Positions 6,950-13,111 of a DNA stretch of 13,111 nt are shown here, piece after piece; positions within the stretch are counted from its first letter, which is position 1; each line of letters opens with the position of its first letter. The notes under the pieces are model-generated. The model did not search any database. It saw nothing but the letters and a program-made list of their open reading frames with translations, and was not told the DNA's origin. The stretch is from Pseudobowmanella sp964228145 (GTDB taxonomy: Bacteria > Pseudomonadota > Gammaproteobacteria > Enterobacterales > Alteromonadaceae): the NCBI GenBank assembly GCA_964228145.1, contig CAXQZJ010000161.1, positions 1 through 13,111 of the forward strand. Reading direction: 5' to 3'. The translations under genes were made by a program, and so were the position numbers.

Positions 6950-7795
6950 ATGAAAAAGCTGAGCTTTTCTCTTGGTACGCGACAATTTGCGGCGTTAGCC
7001 TGGGGTGATGAAAACCGGCCGTTGATCGTAGCATTACACGGTTGGTTAGATAATGCGGCTAGTTTTGTTCCTTTAGCAGCGCACTTAACGGATTATTATG
7101 TCATCGCTATTGATTTAGCTGGACATGGTGAGTCATCGCACCGAAGCGCCGATGCTCACTATCATTTGGTTGACTACGTGCACGACCTGCATGCATTGTT
7201 TTCACAACAAAATTGGCAGCAGGTCAGGTTAATCGGGCATTCCCTAGGCGGTATCATTGCCTCTATGTACGCAGCGAGCTTTAATGAGCGAATTCAGAGT
7301 CTGGTGTTGATTGAATCCATGGGACCGTTAACCGAGCCTGAAACCAGCTCTGCTCAACAACTCAGGGATTCGATAGTAAGCCGAATTGCAGCTGCAGATA
7401 AACAGCCCAGGCACCCTAAAACTCTAGCTCAGGCGGTTACTGCCAGAAAAATCGCCGGTGATATGCATCAACAAAATGCACAACGCTTGGTGGAAAGGAA
7501 TCTGAAGGAAGAGGATGGTCAGTTGATGTGGCGTTCAGACCCACGTTTACGCACCATCTCTTCATTACGCCTGACAGAGCAACAGGCGCAAGGTTTGCTG
7601 ACACATATCACCTGTCCGACTTTGGTGGTGGTAGGTGAGCAAGGCTTCGAAAAAGTTAAGAAAAACGTTGAGAAGCGTGCCGCTTGGATTGAAAACCTCG
7701 AACTGGTCACGTGTCAGGGTGGACACCATCTGCACATGGATTATCCTTTGCAGACCGCGCAAGCGATTTTAACGTTTTTGCAGCAACCTAAATAA
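6950..7795 (+). CDS. Alpha/beta-fold hydrolase (serine hydrolase-like/MEST-type)
   Basis: A 281-residue soluble alpha/beta hydrolase. The pieces in order are the oxyanion-hole region ALHGWLDNAASF (28-39), IDLAGHGES (54-62), the nucleophile elbow GHSLGG with Ser98 (96-101), a helical cap region (about 125-210), VVVGEQG (226-232, with a possible acid E230) and GGHHLHMDYP (257-266) carrying the catalytic His. There is no signal peptide. The substrate is not known; carboxylesterase or thioesterase activity is possible, and the location directly before fadD hints at acyl-ester metabolism, but that is inference. ATG 6950 with AGAGG at 6941-6945 is preferred to the in-frame TTG at 6923, which adds nine residues before the typical start. 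Confidence 0.88.
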   Translation: MKKLSFSLGTRQFAALAWGDENRPLIVALHGWLDNAASFVPLAAHLTDYYVIAIDLAGHGESSHRSADAHYHLVDYVHDLHALFSQQNWQQVRLIGHSLGGIIASMYAASFNERIQSLVLIESMGPLTEPETSSAQQLRDSIVSRIAAADKQPRHPKTLAQAVTARKIAGDMHQQNAQRLVERNLKEEDGQLMWRSDPRLRTISSLRLTEQQAQGLLTHITCPTLVVVGEQGFEKVKKNVEKRAAWIENLELVTCQGGHHLHMDYPLQTAQAILTFLQQPK

Positions 7796-7821
7796 CAACA
7801 CAAAAATAACAGAGTACCCGA

Positions 7822-7838
7822 CAAGCGCACGGCGCTTG
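7822..7838 (+). repeat. Perfect short hairpin ahead of fadD
   Basis: CAAGCGC (7822-7828) and GCGCTTG (7832-7838) form a perfect 7-bp stem with a 3-base loop, 17 bases before the fadD ribosome-binding site. No T-run follows, so it does not look like an intrinsic terminator. It may be an operator, or an RNA structure that affects fadD expression or mRNA stability. Confidence 0.5.
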
Positions 7839-7855
7839 CGCATAAGAATCCACCC

Positions 7856-7861
7856 GGGAGG
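7856..7861 (+). promoter_or_regulatory. Strong Shine-Dalgarno that fixes the GTG start of fadD
   Basis: GGGAGG lies 4 bases before GTG 7866. It decides against the in-frame TTG at 7836, which has no ribosome site and overlaps the hairpin. Confidence 0.8.
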
Positions 7862-7865
7862 TTAC

Positions 7866-9518
7866 GTGGAAAAAAATTGGTTTAAACGCTACCCAGAGTC
7901 AGTGCCACAGACAATAGACCCGAACGTCTGCCCCAATTTGATGGAAGTACTGGAACAAAGTGTCAGTGACTTTGCTGACAATACCGCTTTTATGAACATG
8001 GGACACAGTATTACCTATCGCGAACTGGACACGTTATCAACGCAGTTCGCCAGTTACCTGCAAAGTCTGGGTTTGGTAAAGGGCGACGCTGTTGCCATTA
8101 TGATGCCTAATTTGCTGCAAAATCCGGTGGCGATTTTCGGTGTGTTACGTGCGGGCATGCGGGTTGTTAACGTGAATCCGCTCTACACAGCACGTGAATT
8201 AGAGCATCAGTTAAATGATTCAAATGCGAAGGCTATTCTGATTGTCGAAAACTTCGCCTGTACACTGGCTGAAGTGATTGAAAACACTGGCGTTGAACAC
8301 GTTGTATTAACCAAAATGGGTGATTTATTACCGGCACCCAAACGCTGGATCGTTAACTTTGTCGTCAAGCATGTTAAAAAACTGATTCCCGCCTACAAAC
8401 TGACGAAAACAGTAAGCCTGCCGCATGCGCTTAAAGTCGGCGCTGAACATACATACCAGCGACCGCAGATAAGCGGTGATGATATTGCCTTTTTGCAATA
8501 TACCGGCGGGACAACCGGGGTGTCTAAGGGGGCAATGTTAACCCACAGAAACCTGATAGCGAACCTCGAACAGATTTCCGCGATGTTAGGGCCGAATATT
8601 GAACGCGGCAAAGAGTTGGTGGTAACGGCCTTGCCGCTTTACCACATTTTCGCGCTGGTAGCGAACTGCCTGACTTTTGTGAAGTTTGGGTGTAAAAACT
8701 TACTGATTACCAACCCCCGTGATATGCCTGGGTTTGTTAAGGAACTGGGGCAACACGATTTTACCGCTATGACGGGGGTCAACACCCTGTTCAATGGGTT
8801 ACTGAACACCCCGGGTTTCGCGGAGCTTGATTTCTCCAAACTCAAGTTTGCCCTTGGTGGCGGTATGGCAGTACAGCGTCCTGTCGCGGAAAAGTGGGAA
8901 AAAGTTACCGGCCATGTACTGCTTGAAGGCTATGGTTTAACCGAATGTTCTCCGGTTGTGACGGTCAATCCACCTGACCTTAAAGAGTATAATGGCTCAA
9001 TAGGGCTGCCGTTACCCTCGACAGATATCCGTTTGCTTGACGATGACGGTGTCGAGGTTGCACCAGGCGAGGCGGGAGAAATGTACGTGAAAGGTCCGCA
9101 GGTAATGGCAGGCTACCTGAATCGCGAAGAAGCAACTAAAGAAATTCTGAATGACGGTTGGTTAGCAACAGGTGACATTGCTAAATACGACGATCAGGGC
9201 TTTTTCTATATCGTGGATCGTAAAAAAGACATGATTTTGGTGTCTGGTTTCAACGTATTCCCGAATGAAGTCGAGGAAGTAGCGGCCATGCACCCGGGCG
9301 TAATTGAGTCCGCTGCTGTTGGGGTCCCCCATGAAGCATCAGGCGAAGTGGTCAAACTATTTGTCGTGCGAAAAGATGATAGCATCGACGAAAAAACCAT
9401 TATTGATCATTGCCGTGAGCACCTGACCGGTTATAAGGTGCCCAAACAGATAGAGTTCAGAGATGAACTGCCAAAAACCAATGTAGGCAAAATCTTGCGT
9501 CGCGCACTGCGCGACTAA
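7866..9518 (+). CDS. fadD: FadD, long-chain fatty acid-CoA ligase
   Basis: Activates long-chain fatty acids with ATP and CoA via an acyl-AMP intermediate, at the inner face of the cytoplasmic membrane, feeding beta-oxidation and driving fatty acid uptake. The 550-residue product matches E. coli FadD (561) along its length from the start MEKNWFKRYPESVP. It shows the P-loop YTGGTTGVSKG (212-222), YGLTE (356-360), TGD (435-437), the FACS signature region DGWLATGD...VDRKKDMILVSGFN, and K542 in NVGKILRR, the expected adenylation lysine. It begins with GTG and a strong GGGAGG site. The end at RALRD lacks the short E. coli tail. I see no clear FadR-type operator in the 70-base upstream gap; a hairpin is present there. 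It ends at a strong terminator-like hairpin. Confidence 0.97.
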   Translation: MEKNWFKRYPESVPQTIDPNVCPNLMEVLEQSVSDFADNTAFMNMGHSITYRELDTLSTQFASYLQSLGLVKGDAVAIMMPNLLQNPVAIFGVLRAGMRVVNVNPLYTARELEHQLNDSNAKAILIVENFACTLAEVIENTGVEHVVLTKMGDLLPAPKRWIVNFVVKHVKKLIPAYKLTKTVSLPHALKVGAEHTYQRPQISGDDIAFLQYTGGTTGVSKGAMLTHRNLIANLEQISAMLGPNIERGKELVVTALPLYHIFALVANCLTFVKFGCKNLLITNPRDMPGFVKELGQHDFTAMTGVNTLFNGLLNTPGFAELDFSKLKFALGGGMAVQRPVAEKWEKVTGHVLLEGYGLTECSPVVTVNPPDLKEYNGSIGLPLPSTDIRLLDDDGVEVAPGEAGEMYVKGPQVMAGYLNREEATKEILNDGWLATGDIAKYDDQGFFYIVDRKKDMILVSGFNVFPNEVEEVAAMHPGVIESAAVGVPHEASGEVVKLFVVRKDDSIDEKTIIDHCREHLTGYKVPKQIEFRDELPKTNVGKILRRALRD

Positions 9519-9522
9519 GCAG

Positions 9523-9547
9523 AAAGCCGGCACTCGCCGGCTTTTTT
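9523..9547 (+). terminator. Hairpin plus T6 between fadD and rnd (terminator and likely rnd leader element)
   Basis: AAAGCCGGC (9523-9531), loop ACTC (9532-9535) and GCCGGCTTT (9536-9544) form a perfect 9-bp stem, and the T-run covers 9542-9547. It starts 5 bases after the fadD stop. It is also only 7 bases before the AAGGA of rnd, so it should lie inside the rnd leader when transcription reads through. In E. coli a comparable fadD-rnd stem with a U-run exists and the U-run has been reported to be needed for rnd translation. Confidence 0.88.
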
Positions 9548-9554
9548 AATTGAC

Positions 9555-9559
9555 AAGGA
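9555..9559 (+). promoter_or_regulatory. Shine-Dalgarno site of rnd
   Basis: AAGGA lies 11 bases before ATG 9571, a long spacing. It sits directly after the T6 run of the fadD hairpin (9542-9547). Confidence 0.6.
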
Positions 9560-9570
9560 TCAGCTGTCAT

Positions 9571-10719
9571 ATGCAATACGAATATATTCAGGACTCGGAA
9601 ACGCTTCGCCAATTTTGTCTGCAGGCCTCAAAGAAGTCTGCCTTAGCAGTAGACACCGAGTTCGTCCGAACCCGCACGCTTTATCCTCAGTTAGGTCTTA
9701 TTCAACTGTATGATGGTGAACGGCTGTTACTGGTCGATCCCATCGCTGATATCGATTTAGCACCGCTAAAAACACTCTTAGTCGATGAGACTGTGGTAAA
9801 AATCCTGCATTCTTGTTCAGAGGACCTCGAGACGTTTCAGGTAGCTCTGGGGGTCATGCCTGCGCCGTTGTTTGATACGCAAATTGCGCTGGCGCTTTTG
9901 AACCAGGGCAATTCGGTCGGTTATGCCAGAATGATTGAGGCTCGTCTTGACATTCAGTTAGACAAAGGTGAGTCGCGAACCGATTGGTTGGCAAGGCCAC
10001 TGTCACAGAAACAGTTAGAATACGCTGCCAATGACGTGCTCTATTTATTCGACGTTTATACGCCCATCAGGGATGAGATACAGCAGGCCAGAAAGCTTGA
10101 TTGGCTGTATCAGGAAGTCGAGTTGATGAAACAAAAAAAACTTGCCAACCTACCTACAGAATATGCTTACTTAGCGGTCAAGAACAATTGGCGCTTACGC
10201 TCGCGAAACTTGGCAGTGTTGCAGCAATTAGCCAAGTGGCGTGTGGGCATGGCGCAAGATAAAAACCTCGCCCTTAATTTTGTTGTAAAAGAAGCCAACT
10301 TGTATGAGGTGGCCCGACGTCTGCCACAAAAGAAGAATGATTTATTTGCCATTAGTGGCATGAACCCCCATGAAATAAGACGGTATGGTGAGACTCTTCT
10401 AGAGATAGTGGACATGGCGCTGCATATGCCTCCGGAGCATTATCCCAAGCCCGTAGAGCGGCTAAACGATTTCCCTGTCGCGAAAAGCATGAGTAAGCAA
10501 ATTCGTGAACTGTGCGAACAGGTCGCGGTCACAGAGGATGTACCTGTGGAAATGCTGGCGTCACGTAAGCAAATTCATCAGTTATTGAAGTGGCAGTGGT
10601 TTGAGGTCGATGAAACGCGCCTGAGTGGTTTGACGCCTGATTTATTAACCGGTTGGCGTTGGTCTTTACTGTCCGATGGGTTAACGCCGATTTTTGATAG
10701 TCAAATTAAATCAAGTTAA
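9571..10719 (+). CDS. rnd: RNase D, 3'-5' exoribonuclease
   Basis: Trims 3' ends of tRNA precursors and other small stable RNAs. The 382-residue product (E. coli 375) has the DEDDy exonuclease set at the same numbers as E. coli: D28 and E30 in AVDTEFVRTRT, D85 in SEDLETF, and Y151/D155 in YAANDVLYLFD. SRTDWLARPL precedes the third motif. Residues about 207-290 (WRLRSRNLAVLQQLAKWR onward) form the first HRDC domain and a second HRDC-like region follows to the end. ATG 9571 aligns with the E. coli start, while the in-frame TTG at 9550 adds seven unmatched residues. No separate promoter is evident in the 52-base gap, so expression probably depends on read-through of the fadD hairpin or a promoter within fadD. 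ycgL follows after 13 bases. Confidence 0.97.
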   Translation: MQYEYIQDSETLRQFCLQASKKSALAVDTEFVRTRTLYPQLGLIQLYDGERLLLVDPIADIDLAPLKTLLVDETVVKILHSCSEDLETFQVALGVMPAPLFDTQIALALLNQGNSVGYARMIEARLDIQLDKGESRTDWLARPLSQKQLEYAANDVLYLFDVYTPIRDEIQQARKLDWLYQEVELMKQKKLANLPTEYAYLAVKNNWRLRSRNLAVLQQLAKWRVGMAQDKNLALNFVVKEANLYEVARRLPQKKNDLFAISGMNPHEIRRYGETLLEIVDMALHMPPEHYPKPVERLNDFPVAKSMSKQIRELCEQVAVTEDVPVEMLASRKQIHQLLKWQWFEVDETRLSGLTPDLLTGWRWSLLSDGLTPIFDSQIKSS

Positions 10720-10732
10720 TACAGAGAACGTT

Positions 10733-11008
10733 ATGTTATGTGCAGTTTATAAAAGTCCGCGAAAAGCGGATACTTACCTTTTTATACTAAAAAGAGACGA
10801 TTTTTCTTCCGTTCCCGAACCATTAATGAAGACGTTTGGTACACCACAGTTAGTCACCTTATTGAATTTAGCCAAACGTGATCGTTTGGGTACCGCAGAA
10901 CTTAACAAAGTGAAACAAGCATTAGACAGTGATGGATTTTATCTTCAACTGCCGCCTCCACCAGAGAACTTGTTGGAACAACATCGGAAAACCAAGGGGT
11001 TAAAATGA
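10733..11008 (+). CDS. ycgL: YcgL-domain protein
   Basis: A 91-residue member of the YcgL family (DUF709), a small fold conserved in gammaproteobacteria whose biochemical role is not settled. Matching segments are MLCAVYKSPRKADTYLF at the start, the FSSVPEPLMKTFGTPQLV stretch, KVKQALDSDGFYLQLPPPPE (59-78 or so) and LLEQHRK near the end. ATG 10733 is chosen because E. coli YcgL aligns from MFCVIYRSS and because AGAGAA precedes it; in-frame TTG 10694 would lie inside rnd. Its stop overlaps the next start in ATGA, so mltB translation is coupled. In E. coli ycgL is next to minCDE and ycgM; here it follows rnd. Confidence 0.93.
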   Translation: MLCAVYKSPRKADTYLFILKRDDFSSVPEPLMKTFGTPQLVTLLNLAKRDRLGTAELNKVKQALDSDGFYLQLPPPPENLLEQHRKTKGLK

Positions 11009-11976
11009 GAAATTGGCTGTATGGCTTATTCTTTATCAGCGCATCTTTGATAGCAGATGAAAAACCGGATTTTGACACTTATGTCAGTCAGATTAAGCAG
11101 CAAGCTGTGGAAAAAGGTTTTGACGCGGACTTTATTGACGACGCGTTTCAAGACATTGAGTTTTATCAGCGCAGTGTTAAGGCAGACAAAAATCAACCAG
11201 AGTTTAAGCTGACATTAGAAAGATACTTGACCAGTCGGGTACCTGACTGGAAAGTGAAACAGGCCATCGAAAAGTACCAGCAACATCGTGAAGTGTTAGA
11301 AGCGGTTGGCAAGCAATATGGTGTTCAACCGCGCTTTATTGTCGCCCTGTGGGGCAATGAAAGTAATTTTGGCTCGTACCAGGGGAAATATAAAGTCATT
11401 TCCGCACTGACGACCATGGCCTACGAGGGGCGGCGTGAGACCATGTTCAAACGTCAATTGTTTGCAGCATTGGAAATCTTGCGCGACGGACATATTAGCA
11501 AAGATAAGTTTGTTGGCTCGTGGGCGGGCGCCATGGGACACAGTCAATTTATGCCCACATCGTTTATCGCTTACGCCCAGGATTTTGATAACGACGGTAA
11601 AAAAGACATCTGGACTAACGAAGCAGATGTCTTTGCATCTATAGCTAACTACCTTAAATCGGTGGGATGGCGAGACGACATCACCTGGGGAAGACAAGTC
11701 AAAGTGCCCGAGGACATTAATACTGAGCTTAGTGGGTTAGATAAAACCAAGGCACAAAGTCTGGCTCAATGGCAGGCACTTGGGGTCAGACGTTTTGACG
11801 GCAGTGATTTACCTCAACGAGATCTCAAAGCAAACCTGATCATGCCAGATGGCATCAATGGGCGAATTTATCTGGTGTACGAGAACTTCCATACCTTGAT
11901 GAATTGGAACCGCTCAACGTTTTTCGGCAGTGCGGTTGGCGTGTTATCTGATCGAATCCAGTGGGGCCTGCAATAA
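11005..11976 (+). CDS. MltB-family lytic murein transglycosylase
   Basis: Cleaves the MurNAc-GlcNAc bond of peptidoglycan in the periplasm with formation of 1,6-anhydro-MurNAc ends. The 323-residue product has a signal peptide (about 1-17, SLIA then DEKP) with no lipobox Cys, so it is a soluble form rather than the lipoprotein MltB. Catalytic Glu119 is in ALWGNESNFG (114-123). GSWAGAMGHSQFMPTSF (171-187) is the MltB signature. DFDNDGKKDIW (193-203) is the EF-hand-like calcium loop known from Slt35. No C-terminal peptidoglycan-binding domain follows; the protein ends at DRIQWGLQ. AGGGG 5 bases before the ATG and the 4-base overlap with ycgL make the start firm. The next gene begins at the base after its stop. 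Confidence 0.95.
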   Translation: MRNWLYGLFFISASLIADEKPDFDTYVSQIKQQAVEKGFDADFIDDAFQDIEFYQRSVKADKNQPEFKLTLERYLTSRVPDWKVKQAIEKYQQHREVLEAVGKQYGVQPRFIVALWGNESNFGSYQGKYKVISALTTMAYEGRRETMFKRQLFAALEILRDGHISKDKFVGSWAGAMGHSQFMPTSFIAYAQDFDNDGKKDIWTNEADVFASIANYLKSVGWRDDITWGRQVKVPEDINTELSGLDKTKAQSLAQWQALGVRRFDGSDLPQRDLKANLIMPDGINGRIYLVYENFHTLMNWNRSTFFGSAVGVLSDRIQWGLQ

Positions 11977-12636
11977 GTGTATCAAGCTCAAATGCTTAAC
12001 GGTCAACGGTATACTGTGGCTACATCTAAAGTCGTGTGCGTAGGTCGTAATTATCTTGACCACATCAAAGAACTTGATAATCCGACCCCGACAGAGCCGG
12101 TGCTGTTTATGAAGCCGTCCACCGCGTTAGTTGACCTGCGAGATGAAATTGTAATTGATAGCAGCAATTGTCATTTTGAAACTGAGTTAGCCTTGTTGGT
12201 GGGTCATACCACCAGGCGGGTAAGTGTTGACAATGCGATGCAATCGATAGCGGGCGTAGGGCTGGCATTGGATTTAACGCGAAGAGACGTTCAACAGCGG
12301 CTCAAACAACAGGGACTCCCATGGGAAAGAGCAAAGGCGTTTGATTGCAGTTGCCCAGTAAGTCCGTTTGTTCCCTTCGATCAGATAGACGATGTAGCGT
12401 CATTGCATTTCGAGTTGCATATCAATGATAAACTGCAACAACAAGGTTATTGCCGCGATATGATGCTTGATTGCGCACACTTAGTGAGTGAAATATCTAA
12501 CTCGTTTACCTTGCTACCTGGCGATATCGTGTTGACCGGCACGCCCAAAGGGGTCGGACCTTTGTTGCCGGCAATGCAGCTAAGATTAACACTTGAGCCT
12601 TGGCTTAACGAATCAACTAAGGTAGTTACTTCATGA
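11977..12636 (+). CDS. ycgM: YcgM-like fumarylacetoacetate hydrolase (FAH) family protein
   Basis: A 219-residue single-domain FAH enzyme like E. coli YcgM. Members of this branch act on 2-oxo acids such as acylpyruvates or oxaloacetate (hydrolysis, decarboxylation or tautomerisation); the reaction here is not proven. The metal ligands E68 and E70 in HFETELALLVG and D99 in LALDLTRRD are present, with K120 in WERAKAFD and the TGTPKGVGPL motif (187-196). Start is GTG 11977, directly abutting the mltB stop; E. coli YcgM starts MYQHHNWQG, aligning with MYQAQMLNG. The ribosome site is weak (GGGG at 11963-11966). It ends in a 4-base ATGA overlap with ycgN. Confidence 0.92.
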   Translation: MYQAQMLNGQRYTVATSKVVCVGRNYLDHIKELDNPTPTEPVLFMKPSTALVDLRDEIVIDSSNCHFETELALLVGHTTRRVSVDNAMQSIAGVGLALDLTRRDVQQRLKQQGLPWERAKAFDCSCPVSPFVPFDQIDDVASLHFELHINDKLQQQGYCRDMMLDCAHLVSEISNSFTLLPGDIVLTGTPKGVGPLLPAMQLRLTLEPWLNESTKVVTS

Positions 12637-13111
12637 GTGAACGATTTTGGGAAAATACCGCCCTTGAAGACATGACCCAAGCTCAATGGGAAGCGGTGTG
12701 TGATGGTTGTGCAAAGTGCTGCTTACATAAGTTTATCGACGATGATGACGAAACGGTAGAAGGGCCAACAGACTATTTACATGACGGTGAGCAAATTCAC
12801 TTTACCAATATTGTCTGTCAGTACCTGAACACCAAAAGCTGCAGTTGTACTCAGTATCAGCAACGCACTGCATTGGTACCTGATTGTGTGAAGTTGACCA
12901 AACAAAACCTGGATAAGATTTTTTACATGCCCCCCAGTTGTAGCTATCGCCGTCTGCATGAGGGACGAGGATTACCCAGTTGGCACCCATTGTTGAATCG
13001 CGGTAAAAAAACCGCTATGCATAGGGCCGGAATGTCGGTGCGCGGTAAAATTATCAGTGAAAATGAGGTCGGGCTGGCAGATTTTGAAGACTATATCGTG
13101 CGTTGGCCGCT
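12633..13111 (+). CDS. ycgN: YcgN, UPF0260/YkgJ-type cysteine-cluster protein (3' end cut by the window)
   Basis: The reading frame from ATG 12633 stays open to the last base of the window, giving at least 159 residues. It resembles E. coli YcgN (153 residues): FWENTALEDMTQAQWEAVCDGCAKCCLHK at the start region, then VCQYLNTKSCSC, PDCVKLT, PPSCSYR and SWHPLL. The many Cys residues form the YkgJ-type cluster, predicted to bind zinc or an iron-sulfur centre. Function is unknown. An acidic insertion of about a dozen residues (40-55) is absent in E. coli. The remaining missing part is probably a few residues only. Start overlaps the ycgM stop (ATGA), with AAGGT (12619-12623) as ribosome site. Confidence 0.93.
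   Translation, partial: MSERFWENTALEDMTQAQWEAVCDGCAKCCLHKFIDDDDETVEGPTDYLHDGEQIHFTNIVCQYLNTKSCSCTQYQQRTALVPDCVKLTKQNLDKIFYMPPSCSYRRLHEGRGLPSWHPLLNRGKKTAMHRAGMSVRGKIISENEVGLADFEDYIVRWP

Noticed and set aside
9550..9555. Perfect TTGACA hexamer as a -35 box for rnd
   Set aside because: A matching -10 at normal spacing would fall at or after the rnd ATG and no TATAAT-like hexamer is there, so the transcript would start inside the gene.
9550..9570. TTG 9550 as the rnd start, recalling the UUG start of E. coli rnd
   Set aside because: It would place the AAGGA site inside the coding region and add seven residues that do not match RNase D. ATG 9571 aligns with the E. coli N-terminus.
10694..10732. 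TTG 10694 as the ycgL start, overlapping rnd
   Set aside because: The 13 extra residues do not match YcgL and no ribosome site precedes it; ATG 10733 fits the family.

Overview
The window is an ordinary-looking chromosomal segment of a gammaproteobacterium, most likely from the Alteromonadales (Alteromonas or Aestuariibacter-like). The proteins resemble their Escherichia coli counterparts over their full length (RecA, YoaA, TsaB, FadD, RNase D, YcgL, YcgM, YcgN), base composition by eye is balanced to slightly AT-rich, and the order yoaA-tsaB-yeaY/slp-fadD-rnd is the one known from E. coli. Ten genes appear complete, one small ORF is less certain, and one gene is cut by the right edge. I see no mobile element, CRISPR array, tRNA, rRNA or phage gene, and no gene-free stretch reaches 300 bases.

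Left part (1-2794): recA is read rightwards from a promoter whose -10 and the right half of a LexA (SOS) box lie at the very left edge. It ends at a hairpin terminator shared with a convergent gene for an exported YtcJ-type amidohydrolase. The recX gene often found next to recA is not there.

Middle part (2795-9547): yoaA (XPD/DinG-like iron-sulfur helicase) is followed 4 bases later by tsaB (t6A tRNA modification). Then come a small Gln-rich ORF of unknown function with a GTG start, an Slp/YeaY-type outer-membrane lipoprotein, and a perfect terminator. Next are an alpha/beta hydrolase and fadD (long-chain acyl-CoA synthetase, GTG start), the latter ending at another strong hairpin.

Right part (9523-13111): rnd (RNase D) begins just after the fadD hairpin and T-tract, an arrangement that in E. 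coli is part of the rnd translation signal. It is followed by ycgL, an MltB-type lytic transglycosylase, ycgM (FAH-family enzyme) and ycgN (Cys-cluster protein, cut by the window end). Their junctions are 13 bases, a 4-base overlap, direct abutment and another 4-base overlap, so these five genes look like one translationally coupled operon. The block fuses the E. coli fadD-rnd neighbourhood to the ycgLMN neighbourhood, without minCDE in between and with mltB inserted.

I do not see a convincing undescribed system. The items most worth a second look are the hairpin/U-tract leader of rnd, the uncharacterised Gln-rich ORF between tsaB and the lipoprotein, the His/Trp/Tyr-rich patch of the lipoprotein, the hairpin before fadD, and the coupled rnd-ycgL-mltB-ycgM-ycgN operon.
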